Of a DNA stretch of 55,195 nt, positions 53,161 through 55,195 are shown in pieces. A program made the translations under genes and the position numbers. The stretch spans positions 937,960-993,154 of the forward strand of contig BFEA01000282.1 in the NCBI GenBank assembly GCA_003427395.1, given 5' to 3'. Every line of letters begins with the position of its first letter. Positions within the stretch are counted from its first letter, which is position 1. Below the pieces are notes generated by a model. That model had not been told where the DNA came from. It did no database searches and worked only from the letters and a program-made list of their open reading frames with translations. This stretch comes from Chara braunii. Taxonomy: Eukaryota > Streptophyta > Charophyceae > Charales > Characeae.

Positions 53161-54725
53161 ACCCATCTCGACCATGGACCCCCACCCCTTTCTCACTCAC
53201 ATCCCGACCCCATTCCGACCCCACTCGATCCCATTCCTATCCTGTCCCAACCCCACTCGATCCCACTCCGACCTTACTCCTTTCTCACTCACATCCCTAC
53301 CCTGCTACGACCCCACCCGATCCCATTCCGCCTCCCACACCGACCTAATTCGACCCCATCCCGATCCCCTCCGCTCCTGCTCCGATCGTACCAAGCATCC
53401 CGACCCCTTCCGACGGCACTCCACCTGATCCCATTTTGGTCCCACCTCATCAATCATCCATCTTGAGTCCCGACTGGCACTCTACTCACCCTCACCCTCG
53501 CCCCGGCCTCAATCAATCTCATCCTTGCCCCGCTCCGACCGCACCCGATCCCACTCCGACCCCACTCCGATCCCATTCCACCTCCCACGTCGTCCTACTC
53601 CGACCCTATCCCAACCCCCTCCGGTCCTGCTCTGACCTCATCACACCACCCAACCCCACTCGAACCCACTCCATTCTTGCCCCGATCCCATTCCGCCTCC
53701 TACGCTGACCTAACGCGATCCCATCCCAATCCCGTCCGTTCCTGTTTCGTTCGTACCACGCATCCCGACCCCTTCCCGACTACAATTTCACCTGCTCCCA
53801 TTCTAGCCCCACTTCACCAAATACCCGTCTTGAGTCCTGATTAGCACCCTCTTCACCCACACCTTCGTTTCGAACGCAGGCAGTCTCATCCCTACCCTGT
53901 TTCAACCACACCCGATCCCTTCCCGACCCCACTTCGATCCCATTCTACCTCCCACGTCTACCTACTCCAATTCGATCCTGACTCCCGCCGGTCCCACTCT
54001 GACCCATCATCACCTAACCCTTTTCCAATTACGTTCCACCTGATCCTATCCTAATCCCAACCTACCAATCATCCCTTTTAACCCCTAGTGGTCACCCTCT
54101 CCACCCACACCCTCGCCACGACCCCAATCAACCCCGTTCCTACCCCGCACCGACCCCACCCGATCTCACCCGGACATCACTCCGATCTCATTTCACCTCT
54201 CACGCCGACCTATTTCAATTCCAGCCCAATCCCCTTTGACCTTATTCCTCCCCCAGCACGCCACCCAACCCAACCCGACGTTATTCCATCCAATTCCATC
54301 TTGGTCCCACCCCGTTAACCACCCATCTTGACCACATATTAACCCCTTCTCCACCCACACCCTCGCTCCAACCCCGATCGATTGTACTCCTATCCCGCAC
54401 CGATCCCACCCGACCCCACTCCAACGTCACCCCGAGCCCATTCTGTTTCTCGAACTTAACCACCTCGTTGAACCTCACACAATCCCATCTTGGTCCCACC
54501 CCTTTAGTCACCCATCTTAACCACTAATTAGCACTCTCTCCACCCACACCATCACTCCGACCCCGATCGATTCTATTCCTACCCCTCCCCAATCCCGACC
54601 CCACTCCGACGTCACCGCGACTTCCAACCGCTCCCACCTCACCCCCAGTCCCGACCCAACTCGACTCTCGGCCGACTCCGGACCCACCAAACCCCAACGC
54701 CCAACCACCCCAATCCTGATCTTAC
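53161..54725 (+). repeat. Pyrimidine-rich satellite with CCCACTCCGACC-type units
   Basis: Short imperfect units (CGACCCCACTCGATCCCATT and variants) fill ~1.5 kb; the plus strand is almost free of long purine runs. A larger period is marked by a CCATCTTGAG or CCATCTTAAC phrase, followed by CTAATTAGCACCCTC-like and CCACCCACACCCTCGC-like blocks. These anchors occur at about 53458, 53824, 54071, 54322 and 54511. Open frames here (for example 53174-53428) are by-products. Confidence 0.85.
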
Positions 54726-54734
54726 GCTGTCGTA

Positions 54735-54760
54735 CCAAATACCCTTACAAGGGTATTTGG
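54735..54760. repeat. Perfect inverted repeat, 12-bp arms, 2-bp loop
   Basis: CCAAATACCCTT, AC, AAGGGTATTTGG. It lies at the right edge of the pyrimidine-rich satellite. It could be a hairpin or a dimeric protein-binding site. Confidence 0.9.
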
Positions 54761-55195
54761 CGTGTTTTCTGCAGGTTACGCCGGTGTGGCCCCGTCCGTC
54801 TGATAGCGCGCGCGAGACGCAGCTAGAGTCCTCGTCTGGGTGAGCGGGGCGCGCGGGGTATTGACGGCGGGATGCAGCCATCCGCGGCTTGGGTGTGCGC
54901 GGCGTTCATTTTCGATTTTATTATTTATTTTAGTATTATTTTATTTTAATCATTTATTTATTTCTACTTTGATAATCGGTTTTGAGGCCGTCGTCGGACA
55001 CGGTGGCCGATACGACAGTCAAAAGACCTTGAGCACTCCCACTGAGACTCCGGCGTGACCTAGGCATTAACAGAAAAATCCTGACAGAATGGGAACACGG
55101 ACCGAGGAGGTCAATGTGCGTGAGCATGGTGGGGTCCGTGGTCCTGGCATCCCTTGTTTCCCACTTGGAGAGCGTCGATAGCCTAAAGGGAAGGG
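54761..55195. other. Unassigned right end
   Basis: GC-rich to about 54900, then TTATTTATTTTAGTATTATT-like AT-rich sequence to about 54975, then mixed. The 72-codon frame 54840-55058 crosses the AT-rich block and has no recognisable domain. Confidence 0.35.

Noticed and set aside
53174-54318. Pro/His/Ser-rich open frames
   Set aside because: By-products of a stop-poor pyrimidine-rich satellite.

Overview
This is a eukaryotic, repeat-dominated window. I find no convincing single-copy host gene, no tRNA or rRNA gene and no CRISPR. Nearly all interpretable sequence is decayed LTR retrotransposon, mostly chromodomain-bearing Ty3/gypsy (chromovirus type) with primer-binding sites resembling the plant initiator-Met type (TGGTATCGGAGC). 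The style (long leaders, several gypsy families nested in each other, N gaps) suits a large plant-lineage genome. A streptophyte alga of the Chara type is my best guess, an inference only.

Layout. 1-1500: unassigned sequence with a small tandem duplication. 1501-5540: copy 1 of a ~4 kb repeat, here called R, with no recognisable polymerase. 5541-9003 and 16530-18640: one older locus that carries several decayed copies of an unidentified protein repeat, a minisatellite and a foldback (MITE-like) element. It was split by gypsy element C (about 9004-16529, minus strand, with a 675-base N gap in its right LTR). 18660-25580: element D, a plus-strand, purine-rich, decayed Ty3-like element whose RT reads YIDDxPxK rather than YLDDI. 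25581-29212: low-information sequence with short tandem repeats and one small basic minus-strand ORF. 29213-31708 and 46335-47466: the two halves of R copy 2.

The centre is a three-level nest. R copy 2 was interrupted by gypsy A (31709-46334, minus strand; its 5' LTR, leader, gag, protease and half of RT remain, its 3' half is gone). The leader of gypsy A was then interrupted by gypsy B (35704-44384, both LTRs, 5-bp target duplication CCAGC). A partial sister copy of A, called A' (47467-50549), preserves the empty site of B, so the nesting can be read from the window itself. A' is cut off in gag where R ends.

50550-55195: GC-rich sequence of unknown nature, a (TA)n(GA)n microsatellite, a ~65-bp minisatellite, a ~1.5 kb pyrimidine-rich satellite with higher-order periodicity and a perfect 12-bp palindrome.

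Every polyprotein carries stops, frameshifts or catalytic-site changes, so none looks autonomous. Where domains remain, they follow the standard gag, protease, RT, RNase H, integrase, chromodomain order. Elements A, A', B and C all lie on the minus strand; D is on the plus strand, and R is described in plus orientation by convention.
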